Positions 1-6,643 are shown, counted from the first letter of the stretch. The stretch: 10,154 nt of DNA from Gammaproteobacteria bacterium (GCA_020027415.1 JAHRAW010000083.1:1-10154); one strand, 5' to 3'. The notes: a model not told the origin generated them from the sequence alone. Translations and numbers: made by a program.

Positions 1-45
1 GCCGACAGTTTTTCGATTGCGGTTTTCGTTTTCGCTAGATTTCAT
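1..45 (-). CDS. 5' end of an unidentified gene running off the left edge
   Basis: Fifteen codons are visible, starting at ATG 45-43 and reading MKSSENENRNRKTVG before the window ends. The start is supported by a strong ribosome binding site, GGAGG, eight bases upstream, and by a near-consensus promoter at 102-129. The peptide is hydrophilic and rich in Asn, Arg and Lys, with no signal peptide. The gene follows the corrinoid protein, DUF1638 and 'virulence factor' genes on the same strand, so a methyltransferase of the corrinoid system (MttB-like or methyltetrahydrofolate-dependent) is a reasonable guess. Fifteen residues cannot show this. I am confident that a gene starts here and not at all confident what it is. 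Confidence 0.7.
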   Translation of the reverse strand, partial: MKSSENENRNRKTVG

Positions 46-88
46 TTGATATTCCTCCGAAAGCTGTTAACGATGATTTTACAAGGAC

Positions 89-106
89 ACAATACTTCGA
101 TATTGT
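89..106. promoter_or_regulatory. palindrome overlapping the -10 box, possible operator
   Basis: ACAATA (89-94) and TATTGT (101-106) form a perfect 6-base inverted repeat around the 6-base centre CTTCGA. It covers the -10 box and the predicted transcript start of the promoter at 102-129, which is a common place for a repressor site. In RNA it could also fold as a short hairpin at the 5' end of the leader. The regulator is unknown. Confidence 0.4.
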
Positions 107-129
107 ACAGAATGAGTTGGCGGTGTCAA
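102..129 (-). promoter_or_regulatory. sigma70-type promoter for the left-edge gene
   Basis: On the minus strand there is a perfect -35 box TTGACA (plus 124-129), a 16-base spacer and a -10 box TACAAT (plus 102-107, five of six matches). The predicted transcript start is near 95, leaving a leader of about 50 bases before the ATG at 45. It lies between the 'virulence factor' gene and the left-edge gene, so the latter can be transcribed separately from the genes upstream of it. Confidence 0.75.
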
Positions 130-153
130 CAACAAATATCGGCTACAATTGAT

Positions 154-456
154 CTACAACTTTGGCTCATCACCCTTATTCCGAATCAACGCCAGCAGGC
201 GGTCTTGGTCGTATTCGCTTTCCAGGCGGGCGGCTGCGGTTTCGGCTGCGGTTTGTAGGTTGTCGCCGCAGGGTTGGCTGACTCGTTTCCAGTCGGCGAG
301 GTAGGCGTCGCTACTGCCTTTGCCGGCGCGCATGGCGGCGCGGTCAATGGCGTCGGCGAAACGGTCGGATAGTTTAACCTTGACGCTTTCGCGGCGTTGT
401 TTGGCGATTACTTGCGCGGGGATGTCGCGCCATAACACGGTGATTAGTTTTGCCAT
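154..456 (-). CDS. 'virulence factor' domain small protein
   Basis: A protein of 100 residues beginning MAKLITVLWRDIPAQVIAKQ. I recognise this as the small family labelled 'Virulence factor' in Pfam. The label is historical and says nothing certain about virulence. Features seen are the N-terminal strand with WRDIPAQ (residues 10-16), a basic stretch with QRRESVKVKLS (20-30), RFADAIDRAAMRA (32-44), and a charged C-terminal helix ending GDEPKL. It has no signal peptide or membrane segment. The reading frame stays open upstream to 504, but ATG 456 gives the family's usual start and has a weak GAGAT motif in front. In other genomes the family sits beside methyltetrahydrofolate:corrinoid methyltransferases and DUF1638 proteins, which fits its position here, 95 bases after the DUF1638 gene. 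Its biochemical role is unknown; a part in one-carbon metabolism is inferred from context. Confidence 0.82.
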   Translation of the reverse strand: MAKLITVLWRDIPAQVIAKQRRESVKVKLSDRFADAIDRAAMRAGKGSSDAYLADWKRVSQPCGDNLQTAAETAAARLESEYDQDRLLALIRNKGDEPKL

Positions 457-551
457 TGGGTCATCTCGGTTTGCGGTTGTATTAAACAATCGGCGCATGC
501 GCAACGGCGCGGCGAAAGTTGCGCGCTAATAATGCAAACATGAATGCACGG

Positions 552-1154
552 TTAGAATGCCGGGCTAAGCGGCGGTTTTAATGCAGATTCAAAAGGGGCG
601 TCGCCGGTATAGATGCGCTGGTATTCCAAATTTAGATATGCAGCCGCTTGTTCCGCCTTGGCGTCCACTTCGGCATCGTTCAGTTGCGCGAGATACACTA
701 ATTTTTTGTAGTGCGCAAACATCATTTGTTTGATTTCCGGGTGCCGCTCCAAGCCGAGTCCTTGCCGAATGAGGCGATCAAAATTTCGCGCCAAATAATC
801 GGTCAGGTAAAAGGTGCCGATTTCGCTTTCCGCCAACGCTTTAAATTGATTTGCCCCGGCAAAAAATTCATAGCAATGCGCGCCGGGCAAGCGTGCTATG
901 TTTTCTTCTTGCAGCAACGCATCCAGCATGCCGCCGGTGCCGCAGTCGGCATAGCCGATGAAAATTTTATGATAGGCGGCGCGGTTTTGGGCGATTTTCC
1001 GCCGCACCGCCGGCACGATTTTTTGCGGGGTGTTGTGTAATTCAGCGGGCAAACATTGCAGGTCTAAAAAATCCCACTGGTTGAGTTTTTTTATGCGTAC
1101 TAATTCATGCGCCAACGCCCCGCAAGCGATGATCAATACGCGCGCCGTCGCCAT
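552..1154 (-). CDS. DUF1638 family protein
   Basis: A 200-residue cytoplasmic protein of the DUF1638 family. Seen are the N-terminal strand and turn IIACGALAHEL (residues 8-18) with Cys11, the motif GYADCGTGG (67-75) with Cys71, and HCYEFFAG (93-100) with Cys94. Conserved cysteine and histidine residues in such positions suggest a metal or cofactor site, but that is inference. The length is about normal for the family. The ATG at 1154 has no clear Shine-Dalgarno sequence. It lies 113 bases downstream of the corrinoid protein gene and 95 bases upstream of the 'virulence factor' gene. DUF1638 genes commonly accompany corrinoid methyltransferase systems, so it probably takes part in loading, reactivating or using the methyl-cobamide carrier. 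No reaction has been assigned as far as I know. Confidence 0.85.
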   Translation of the reverse strand: MATARVLIIACGALAHELVRIKKLNQWDFLDLQCLPAELHNTPQKIVPAVRRKIAQNRAAYHKIFIGYADCGTGGMLDALLQEENIARLPGAHCYEFFAGANQFKALAESEIGTFYLTDYLARNFDRLIRQGLGLERHPEIKQMMFAHYKKLVYLAQLNDAEVDAKAEQAAAYLNLEYQRIYTGDAPFESALKPPLSPAF

Positions 1155-1273
1155 TTAAAGTTGCCGAGTGAAGACAAAAGGAATAGGGATGGGGAATGCG
1201 CTACGGATTCTTGCTTTAATCAGCCTGGGCGAGCCTTGCCTTAGTGCTTAGTGAGGCTTAGCCTGCCTCAGGC
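1155..1273 (-). other. intergenic stretch with short inverted repeats after the corrinoid gene
   Basis: The 113 bases between the corrinoid and DUF1638 genes are rich in CCT/AGG words. GCCTG (1261-1265) and CAGGC (1269-1273) can form a hairpin across the stop codon of the corrinoid gene, and AGCCT (1232-1236) can pair with AGGCT (1254-1258). No T-tract follows, so this is not a standard Rho-independent terminator. It could slow 3' decay or partly attenuate transcription into the DUF1638 gene. I see no convincing promoter. Confidence 0.3.
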
Positions 1274-1966
1274 GGCGCGCTTTTCAGCGATTTTGGCGCT
1301 GGCGATTTCCACCGCCACGGCGGCATCGCGGCAATAGGCGTCGGCGCCGATGGCGGTGCTGAATTCTTCGTTCAGCGGCGCGCCGCCGACCAACACGATA
1401 TAGTCATCGCGGATGCCTTTCTCCACCATCGTGTCAATCACCACTTTCATATACGGCATGGTGGTGGTCAGCAACGCCGACATGCCGAGGATGTCCGGCT
1501 TATGCTGCTCCAACGCTTCAAGGTAGTTCTCCACCGGGTTGTTAATGCCGAGATTGATTACCTCAAAGCCGGCGCCTTCCATCATCATCGCCACCAAGTT
1601 TTTGCCGATATCGTGAATATCGCCTTTCACCGTGCCAATCACCATTTTGCCGATGGGCTGGGCGCCGGTCTCGGCAAGCAGCGGGCGCAAAATTTGCATG
1701 CCGCCCTTCATGGCGTTGGCGGACATTAATACTTCCGGCACAAACAATATGCCGTCGCGGAAATCTATGCCGACGATGCGCATGCCTTCCACCAACGCCT
1801 CGTCCAACACTTTGCTCGCCGACCAGCCGCGTCCCAACAGGATATTGGTGCCCTCCATGATTTCCTCGCGCAAGCCGTCATAGAGGTCGTCGTGCATCTG
1901 CTCGACCAGTTCGTCGTCAGGCAATGAAGTTAGGTCTAAATCGTCTTCGGTGTTGTTGTCAGTCAT
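1268..1966 (-). CDS. corrinoid (B12)-binding methyl-carrier protein
   Basis: A 232-residue protein of the MtbC/MttC/MtgC type, the small subunit of cobalamin-dependent methyltransferase systems. Residues 15-105 form the helical cap domain (B12-binding 2), with the typical run FVPEVLMSANAMKGGM (75-90). Residues 106-230 form the Rossmann-like cobalamin domain. The signature GDIHDIGKN (115-123) supplies His118, the expected lower ligand to cobalt, followed by SALLTTTM (163-170) and VGGAPL (193-198). All key motifs are intact. The acidic N-terminal tail of about 18 residues is normal for the group. The protein carries a methyl group from a substrate-specific methyltransferase to a second methyltransferase that passes it to tetrahydrofolate (or coenzyme M in archaea). 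The substrate cannot be told from this subunit; methylamines and betaines are typical. It is the first gene of the minus-strand cluster that continues with DUF1638. The ATG at 1966 has only a weak GGA in front. Confidence 0.9.
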   Translation of the reverse strand: MTDNNTEDDLDLTSLPDDELVEQMHDDLYDGLREEIMEGTNILLGRGWSASKVLDEALVEGMRIVGIDFRDGILFVPEVLMSANAMKGGMQILRPLLAETGAQPIGKMVIGTVKGDIHDIGKNLVAMMMEGAGFEVINLGINNPVENYLEALEQHKPDILGMSALLTTTMPYMKVVIDTMVEKGIRDDYIVLVGGAPLNEEFSTAIGADAYCRDAAVAVEIASAKIAEKRAA

Positions 1967-2019
1967 TGCAAAATTCCGCAGAGAGATGGTGGATGGAAGT
2001 GGCGCGCCGGCGGCACATC

Positions 2020-2037
2020 GGAATTGGAATTGGAATC
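2020..2037. repeat. short tandem repeat GGAATT x3
   Basis: Three consecutive hexamers, GGAATT, GGAATT and GGAATC, lie in the 97-base gap between the phosphoribosyltransferase and corrinoid genes. The copy number could vary by slippage and would alter spacing upstream of the corrinoid gene. No promoter boxes are obvious around it. Confidence 0.6.
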
Positions 2038-2063
2038 GCTTACTATACCGAAAAACAGATAAA

Positions 2064-2660
2064 TCAAGAATTATTTCGTTGCGCCAACGGGCGGGTTTGT
2101 TTCACAACGGTTTGCATAATTGTGTGGATTTGCGGTTTGCCGCGCGCGATTTCCTGCGCGCTCAGCCCCTGGATTTCATGCGGGAACACCAGCCATTGGT
2201 CGGTTTCGTGCAGGTAATAATCCGGCACTCGCTTGGTGGTGTTTTGGTTCGGCTTGAACCATGGGGTCGCCACTTTAATCAAATGCGGCGTGTTGAGCCG
2301 CGTGCGCTCGCTGAGTTGCGAAATCACCGCTTGAATGCTGCGCCCGGAATCATACACATCATCCACAATCAACAGCGCGTTGTCGGAATTGAGGTTGCGA
2401 GTCGGATACCCCAACCCGTGCACGCGCACGTTTTCACGGCGTTGGCTGATGCCTTTATACAGCGAAGTTCGCACGCTGATATGGTCGGTGGCGATGCCGC
2501 AATATTCAAGCATTTCTTGCACCGCAATGCCCACCGGCGAGCCGCCGCGCCAGATGCCGATGATGAAATCCGGGCGAAAACCGCTGTGGATAATTTTCCC
2601 GCCGAGCCGAAAAGAATCCTCCAACAGTTCCTGCGCCGATATGAAACGCTTGTCACGCAT
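2064..2660 (-). CDS. hypoxanthine/xanthine-type phosphoribosyltransferase
   Basis: A type I phosphoribosyltransferase of 198 residues from ATG 2660; a TTG two codons upstream is also possible but has no better ribosome binding site. Seen, in 198-residue numbering, are FIIGIWRGGSPVG (32-44), which holds the PP-binding loop, the PRPP-binding signature ALLIVDDVYDSGRS (95-108) with its paired acidic residues, and a C-terminal DQWLVFPHE motif (154-162) like the W-x-x-FP-x-E of Gpt-like and COG2236 enzymes. It would transfer ribose phosphate from PRPP to a purine base, a salvage reaction in the cytoplasm. Hypoxanthine, xanthine or guanine specificity cannot be decided here. It starts 31 bases after the 3' end of tRNA-Leu on the same strand with no terminator between, so it is probably co-transcribed with the tRNAs. 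Confidence 0.85.
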   Translation of the reverse strand: MRDKRFISAQELLEDSFRLGGKIIHSGFRPDFIIGIWRGGSPVGIAVQEMLEYCGIATDHISVRTSLYKGISQRRENVRVHGLGYPTRNLNSDNALLIVDDVYDSGRSIQAVISQLSERTRLNTPHLIKVATPWFKPNQNTTKRVPDYYLHETDQWLVFPHEIQGLSAQEIARGKPQIHTIMQTVVKQTRPLAQRNNS

Positions 2661-2691
2661 GCTCAAGTCGCCGACATGTTGCTTGGTTAGT

Positions 2692-2778
2692 TGGTGCCCG
2701 GGGCCGGACTCGAACCGGCACGAGGTCGCCCTCGAGGGATTTTAAGTCCCTTGCGTCTACCTATTCCGCCACCCGGGC
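2692..2778 (-). tRNA. tRNA-Leu (anticodon UAA)
   Basis: A class II tRNA of 87 bases with encoded CCA. The acceptor pairs GCCCGGG with CCCGGGC, discriminator A. The anticodon arm AGGGA-CTTAAAA-TCCCT shows anticodon TAA. A long variable arm (CGAGGGCGACCTCG) and a T arm GCCGG-TTCGAGT-CCGGC are complete. It is the last tRNA of the Gly-Cys-Leu operon, matching the E. coli order. Confidence 0.97.
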
Positions 2779-2825
2779 GCGGGCGATTGCAGACCAAATT
2801 GCCCGGCAAATTTGCCCGGCGAGCG
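2779..2825. repeat. tRNA spacer with 12-base palindrome and offset repeat
   Basis: The spacer between tRNA-Cys and tRNA-Leu holds the perfect palindrome GGCAAATTTGCC (2805-2816) and two copies of TTGCCCGGC (2799-2807 and 2812-2820) 13 bases apart. In the precursor RNA the palindrome could form a small stem useful for processing between the two tRNAs. The role is inferred only. Confidence 0.4.
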
Positions 2826-2899
2826 TGGAGGCTGAGCCCGGAATCGAACCGAGGTCAACGGCTTTGCAGGCCGTCGCATAACCACTCTGCCACTCAGCC
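2826..2899 (-). tRNA. tRNA-Cys (anticodon GCA)
   Basis: 74 bases with encoded CCA. The acceptor pairs GGCTGAG with CTCAGCC, and the discriminator is U, the identity element of tRNA-Cys. The anticodon loop CTGCAAA shows anticodon GCA. The T arm has CTCGG-TTCGATT-CCGGG with one G-U-like mismatch position. It is the second of three tRNAs in the operon. Confidence 0.97.
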
Positions 2900-3069
2900 G
2901 CGTTATGCACTGTGCTTATCTCATCACCATGTAATCCGCTGTACCCCATATAAGCCTATGGTAATCCAGGTGCTGCAGGTGATTCATGGTCGGCGCAATC
3001 AGCGCGCCGCCGGGCGCAACGCCGGAAGATGTCGCTTAGCGGGACCGGCGATGTCGTGGGGGCGGACGA

Positions 3070-3144
3070 TGGAGCGGGAAACGAGATTCGAACTCGCGAC
3101 CCCAACCTTGGCAAGGTTGTGCTCTACCACTGAGCTATTCCCGC
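3070..3144 (-). tRNA. tRNA-Gly (anticodon GCC)
   Basis: 75 bases with encoded CCA. The acceptor pairs GCGGGAA with TTCCCGC, discriminator U. The D arm has GCTCAGTGGTAGAGC, the anticodon stem-loop AACCTTGCCAAGGTT carries anticodon GCC, and the T arm is GCGAG-TTCGAAT-CTCGT. It is the first tRNA of the operon, 170 bases downstream of pgsA and behind the promoter at 3228-3255. Confidence 0.97.
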
Positions 3145-3151
3145 ATCAATG

Positions 3152-3177
3152 TCGCCTATTTTCATCGCCTATTTTCA
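3152..3177. repeat. perfect 13-base tandem duplication in the tRNA leader
   Basis: TCGCCTATTTTCA occurs twice, directly adjoining (3152-3164 and 3165-3177), ending seven bases before the mature 5' end of tRNA-Gly. It lies in the transcribed leader. It looks like a recent slippage duplication; a role in 5' processing is possible but unsupported. Confidence 0.75.
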
Positions 3178-3227
3178 CCTCGCATGCCGCCAGCCGACAA
3201 CTAAATGGGGCGAGTTTTAATGGATTG

Positions 3228-3255
3228 ATTCTAGGTATCGGTGCGCCAGTGTCAA
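3228..3255 (-). promoter_or_regulatory. promoter of the tRNA-Gly-Cys-Leu operon
   Basis: On the minus strand there is a perfect -35 TTGACA (plus 3250-3255), a 16-base spacer and a -10 TAGAAT (plus 3228-3233, five of six). The start would fall near 3221, giving a leader of roughly 75 bases before tRNA-Gly. The strength fits a stable-RNA operon. Confidence 0.78.
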
Positions 3256-3313
3256 GCCGCAATTTCCCCGATTCCCGCAATTTATTGCCGATTATGCTAA
3301 GTGGTCGGCGACA

Positions 3314-3895
3314 TCAATTGTTTTCGTTCCAATACGGCACCGCCGCGCGCAGGTATTCCACCATAGACCACAGCGTCAGCAAGGACGCAAGGTAGAGCAG
3401 AATTTCACCCAAGCGGAAAATCGGTATGCCATACAGCGGCTTGCCGTACAGTAGCACGCTAATGGCGGTCATCTGAAAAGCGGTTTTGAATTTGCCTAAT
3501 TTGCCGACCGCGACCGCGCACCGCTCGCCAAATTCAGCCATCCATTCGCGCAACGCCGAAACCACAATTTCGCGCCCAATGATAATGGCCACCGCCACCG
3601 CAAACGGCATGGGATGCAACACGCGGTCCAGCACCGCGCCATCTGAGGCCAACAACACCAACGCGGTGGACACCACTAATTTGTCCGCCACTGGATCCAG
3701 GAAAGCGCCGAGCGCGGAAGCGGCGTTCATGCGCCGCGCCAGAAAGCCGTCCAGCCAGTCGGTGACCGCGGCGGTCACAAAAATACCGGTGATGATGGTC
3801 TCGCGATAGGGCGAGTGCCAAAAATACATCACCACCAACACCGGAATCAGCGCTACCCGAAACAGGGTAAAGATGTTTGGAAGGTGGAGTATCAT
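3314..3895 (-). CDS. pgsA: CDP-diacylglycerol--glycerol-3-phosphate 3-phosphatidyltransferase
   Basis: A 193-residue integral membrane enzyme that makes phosphatidylglycerol phosphate from CDP-diacylglycerol and glycerol 3-phosphate, the committed step to phosphatidylglycerol and cardiolipin. The CDP-alcohol phosphatidyltransferase signature DG-x2-AR-x8-G-x3-D-x3-D is complete, with Asp46, Asp49, Gly50, Ala53, Arg54, Gly63, Asp67 and Asp71. The start MILHLPNIFTLFRVALIPVL is typical of PgsA. Hydrophobic segments lie near 8-25, 33-48, 73-86, 95-113, 138-150 and 160-178. The length is slightly above the usual 180-185. It sits between uvrC and the tRNA operon as in E. coli. The ATG at 3895 has no clear ribosome binding site. 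The 164 bases between the uvrC and pgsA starts and stops (3896-4031) contain no convincing promoter, so co-transcription with uvrC is likely. Confidence 0.95.
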   Translation of the reverse strand: MILHLPNIFTLFRVALIPVLVVMYFWHSPYRETIITGIFVTAAVTDWLDGFLARRMNAASALGAFLDPVADKLVVSTALVLLASDGAVLDRVLHPMPFAVAVAIIIGREIVVSALREWMAEFGERCAVAVGKLGKFKTAFQMTAISVLLYGKPLYGIPIFRLGEILLYLASLLTLWSMVEYLRAAVPYWNENN

Positions 3896-4031
3896 TGCCG
3901 CGCCGCCGGGTTGTGGGTTTTTTGTCGGAGGGATTGGATTGGGGTAACGCCGCTTGCGCTTGCGGTGAGCATAGCACTGCGGCGCGGTGAATTCCCAGTT
4001 GCATGATTTTCAATTCGGTTGCCTCAGAGCC

Positions 4032-5867
4032 TCATGGCGAATCGTGAAATTGGTCGTAGATTCGTTGCGCGAGCGTCGGACTGATGCCCGGCGCCTTGCT
4101 CAAATCTTCCACCCCGGCATGCGTAATCTCGCGCAACCCGCCAAAATAGCGGAGCAAATTGCGCCGCCTCTTTTCGCCCACGCCGGCAATGTGTTGCAAC
4201 GGAGATTCGGCGCGCGCGCCGCGCAGCCGCCGGCGATGCCCGGTGATGGCAAAGCGATGCGCGGCGTCGCGAATGCGCTGTATCAAGTGCAACGCCGGCG
4301 AGGTGTGGCTCGGCATGATACTGGCAGCCCGACCGAGCAGGTGCAATTGTTCTTCACCGGCGCGCCGCGTACGGCTTTTGGATACGCCCACCAATACCAC
4401 AGAGCCGAGCATCTGCAATTCCTCCAACACGCGCCGCGCCGCATTCAACTGACCTTTGCCGCCGTCCAGCAGAATCAAATCCGGCAGTTTGCCGTCTTCC
4501 TGCACTACGCGCTGATAGCGGCGTAGCAAGGTCTGTTCCATCGCCGCGTAATCATCGCCGGGCGCCACGGCGGTGATATTAAAACGCCGATAGTCCGATT
4601 GAACCGCGCCTTGCCGGTCGTACACCACGCACGCGCCCACCGTGCGCTCACCCATGGTATGGCTGATGTCAAAGCATTCAATCCTCATCGGCGTTTCCGC
4701 CAACGACAGCAATTTAGCCAACGCGGTGAACTGCGCAGCCACCTGCGTACGCTGATTGAGATGGCTGCGCAGGTGTTCCACGGTGTTGATGCGCGCCGCT
4801 TCAATCCATTTGGCGCGCGGCGCGCGGCAACTTTGTTTCATTTCCACGTTGCTTTGATTTTCCAGCGTCAACGCTTGCTGCAATGAGGCGCGGTTGCTGA
4901 TTTTCTCGCTCAACAGGATTTCCGCGGCGATGCTGTGCGGTGCCGCACCGAGGTAGTTCTGCGGCAAAAACGCTGCCAACAACGCGCCCGGCGCGAGTTC
5001 CAGCGGGTTTTGCTGAATGTAAAAACGCCCGCCTAAGTTGCGCCCGCGCCGAATGGATACCACCCCAAAGCACACCCGGTCGGCTTCCAGCGCCACGGTT
5101 ACCACATCCGCATCGCCGTTGCCGGAGGCTACATATTGCTTGCCCGCCGCGCGTTGCAACAGCGCGATGCGGTCGCGGTAACTGGCCGCGGTCTCAAAAT
5201 CCAGTTGCGCCGCAGCGCGCTCCATTTTGCTGGCAAGTTCATTGCGCAACGCGAAATCTTGCCCATCCAACATGGCTTTGGCTTGGCGCACATCATCGCG
5301 ATACGCCGGCTGCGAGATATAGCCGACGCACGGCGCGCTGCAGCGTTTAATCTGATACTGCAAACACGGGCGCGAACGGTTGCGAAAAAATGCATCGCTG
5401 CATTGGCGCAGGCGAAATATCTTGTGCAGTTGCGCGAGGGTTTCGCGCACCGCGGCGGCGTTTGGGTATGGACCGTAATACCGCTGTCGGCGCACGCGAC
5501 GACCGCGATAAAAAGTGAAACTCGGAAAATCTTCGTGTTCGTTCAAGCGGATATAAGGGAAACTTTTATCGTCGCGCAAGGAAATGTTATAGCGCGGACG
5601 TTTGTCTTTAATCAGGTTGTTCTCCAACAGCAAGGCTTCGTTTTCAGTGTGCGTTTGCTGAATTTCTACGCGCTGGATTTTGCCCACCATCAAGCGCGTT
5701 TTGGGGCTCAGCCGCGCGGCGCGAAAATAACTCGCCAGACGATTTTTGAGATTCGCCGCCTTGCCCACATACAACACCACGCCATCCGCTTGATAAAACA
5801 CATACACCCCCGGGCGCGCGGGCGCTGAAGCCAAAAATGGTTGCGCGTCAAACTGCGGCGAGTTCAT
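4032..5867 (-). CDS. uvrC: UvrABC system protein C (excinuclease subunit)
   Basis: Nucleotide excision repair nuclease that cuts DNA on both sides of a lesion after UvrA and UvrB have bound it. It is 611 residues from ATG 5867; a GTG nine codons upstream is less likely because E. coli UvrC is 610. In 611-residue numbering the N-terminal GIY-YIG nuclease (about 16-95) shows GVY at 20-22 and YVGK at 33-36. Cys156, 168, 176 and 180 match the four cysteines that hold an iron-sulfur cluster in E. coli UvrC. A UVR UvrB-binding helix pair with LDFETAASYRDRI lies near 222-234. The RNase H-like nuclease has CFDISHTMGE and LLDGGKGQLNAARR, each with a catalytic Asp, and a later AHRFA with the catalytic His. 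The C terminus has the HhH motifs around QHIAGVGEKRRRNLLRYFGG. All parts look intact. A GTGGAA motif precedes the ATG. Confidence 0.97.
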   Translation of the reverse strand: MNSPQFDAQPFLASAPARPGVYVFYQADGVVLYVGKAANLKNRLASYFRAARLSPKTRLMVGKIQRVEIQQTHTENEALLLENNLIKDKRPRYNISLRDDKSFPYIRLNEHEDFPSFTFYRGRRVRRQRYYGPYPNAAAVRETLAQLHKIFRLRQCSDAFFRNRSRPCLQYQIKRCSAPCVGYISQPAYRDDVRQAKAMLDGQDFALRNELASKMERAAAQLDFETAASYRDRIALLQRAAGKQYVASGNGDADVVTVALEADRVCFGVVSIRRGRNLGGRFYIQQNPLELAPGALLAAFLPQNYLGAAPHSIAAEILLSEKISNRASLQQALTLENQSNVEMKQSCRAPRAKWIEAARINTVEHLRSHLNQRTQVAAQFTALAKLLSLAETPMRIECFDISHTMGERTVGACVVYDRQGAVQSDYRRFNITAVAPGDDYAAMEQTLLRRYQRVVQEDGKLPDLILLDGGKGQLNAARRVLEELQMLGSVVLVGVSKSRTRRAGEEQLHLLGRAASIMPSHTSPALHLIQRIRDAAHRFAITGHRRRLRGARAESPLQHIAGVGEKRRRNLLRYFGGLREITHAGVEDLSKAPGISPTLAQRIYDQFHDSP

Positions 5868-5947
5868 GCAGTGTTCCACAGCGGTCACAAGCACGGCGAT
5901 TGTTACGATGCCACGCCAATCGGTTATTGCGTCGGTTGTTGTTTCGC

Positions 5948-5976
5948 TTGTTGCATAGGAGGTTCGCCGCTATAAT
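5948..5976 (+). promoter_or_regulatory. promoter of efp
   Basis: A perfect -10 TATAAT (5971-5976) follows a weak -35 TTGTTG (5948-5953) at the optimal 17-base spacing. The start would fall near 5983, leaving a leader of about 53 AT-rich bases before the efp ATG. It is the only plus-strand promoter I can support. Confidence 0.6.
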
Positions 5977-6035
5977 CCCACAATGGATCGTGCCTTATTT
6001 TTTATTTGCCCCACTTCACAATAATTTTATTCACC

Positions 6036-6596
6036 ATGAAAATCTCGGCTTTTGATGCGCGGCTCGGCAACTTGTTGGAATATCAAGGCAAATTGTGGCG
6101 CGTGCTCAGGAAGAGTCATGTCAAGCCCGGCAAAGGCGGCGCCTTTATCCAACTTGAGATGAAGTGTATCAGCAGCGGCGTCAAACTCAACGAGCGATTT
6201 CGCTCTGAGGACAAGATTGAGAAGGCGCGAATTGAGCCGCGGCGCATGCAATATCTCTACGCGGAAGCCGCCGCGCATGTTTTTATGGACTTGGAAACTT
6301 ATGAACAAATCTCGTTGGATGCGGAAGCGTTGGAAGGGCAAACGCGGTTTCTGCTGCCGAATACCGAGGTTCATATTAACTTTCACAACGACCTGCCGAT
6401 TGGGGTGGAGTTGCCGCCGGTGGTGGCGTTGCGGGTGACCGAAACCGAAGGCGCAATCAAAGGGCAGACCGCAAGCGGCAGCGGCAAGCCGGCAATGCTG
6501 GAAACCGGACACAAAACCACGGTGCCGACCTTCATCGCCGTTGGCGAACAAATCAAAGTGAACACCGATACCGGCGCGTACATAGAACGGGCATAA
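6036..6596 (+). CDS. efp: translation elongation factor P
   Basis: EF-P binds ribosomes stalled on consecutive prolines and helps form the peptide bond. It is 186 residues from ATG 6036; an upstream TTG at 6006 would add ten residues unlike any EF-P. The N-terminal KOW-like domain has HVKPGKGGAF (28-37), whose Lys33 matches Lys34 of E. coli EF-P, the residue lysylated by EpmA; the PGKGGAF loop is intact. The two OB-fold domains follow, with KLNERFR (53-59), the middle ETYEQISL (about 90-97), PPVVALRVTETE and GQTASGSGKPAMLETG in the EF-P signature region, and the terminal VGEQIKVNTDTGAYIERA. The MKISAFDARLGNLLEYQGKLW start resembles the alphaproteobacterial type more than E. coli EF-P. The gene faces the DUF3726 gene tail to tail 47 bases downstream; no terminator is visible there, only a CCTTCACT tandem repeat. 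Confidence 0.96.
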   Translation: MKISAFDARLGNLLEYQGKLWRVLRKSHVKPGKGGAFIQLEMKCISSGVKLNERFRSEDKIEKARIEPRRMQYLYAEAAAHVFMDLETYEQISLDAEALEGQTRFLLPNTEVHINFHNDLPIGVELPPVVALRVTETEGAIKGQTASGSGKPAMLETGHKTTVPTFIAVGEQIKVNTDTGAYIERA

Positions 6597-6643
6597 CGCA
6601 TCTTGCGCGGCTCGTATTTTCACCCCTTCACTCCTTCACTCCT

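Noticed and set aside
154..504. Longer start for the 'virulence factor' protein
   Set aside because: The 16 extra N-terminal residues are not family-like, and the ATG at 456 gives the usual MAKLITV start.
1232..1273. Transcription terminator after the corrinoid gene
   Set aside because: Stems are only five pairs and no T-tract follows, so I list it only as an intergenic structure.
2691..3395. Long plus-strand open frame of 234 codons
   Set aside because: It runs through three complete tRNA genes on the opposite strand and has no protein-like features.
3534..4013. 159-codon minus-strand frame overlapping pgsA
   Set aside because: It is an alternative frame of pgsA with low-complexity Arg/Gly content; the pgsA frame carries the full catalytic signature.
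6600..6643. Terminator between efp and the DUF3726 gene
   Set aside because: Only a CCTTCACT tandem repeat is present; there is no stem-loop with a T-tract in either direction.
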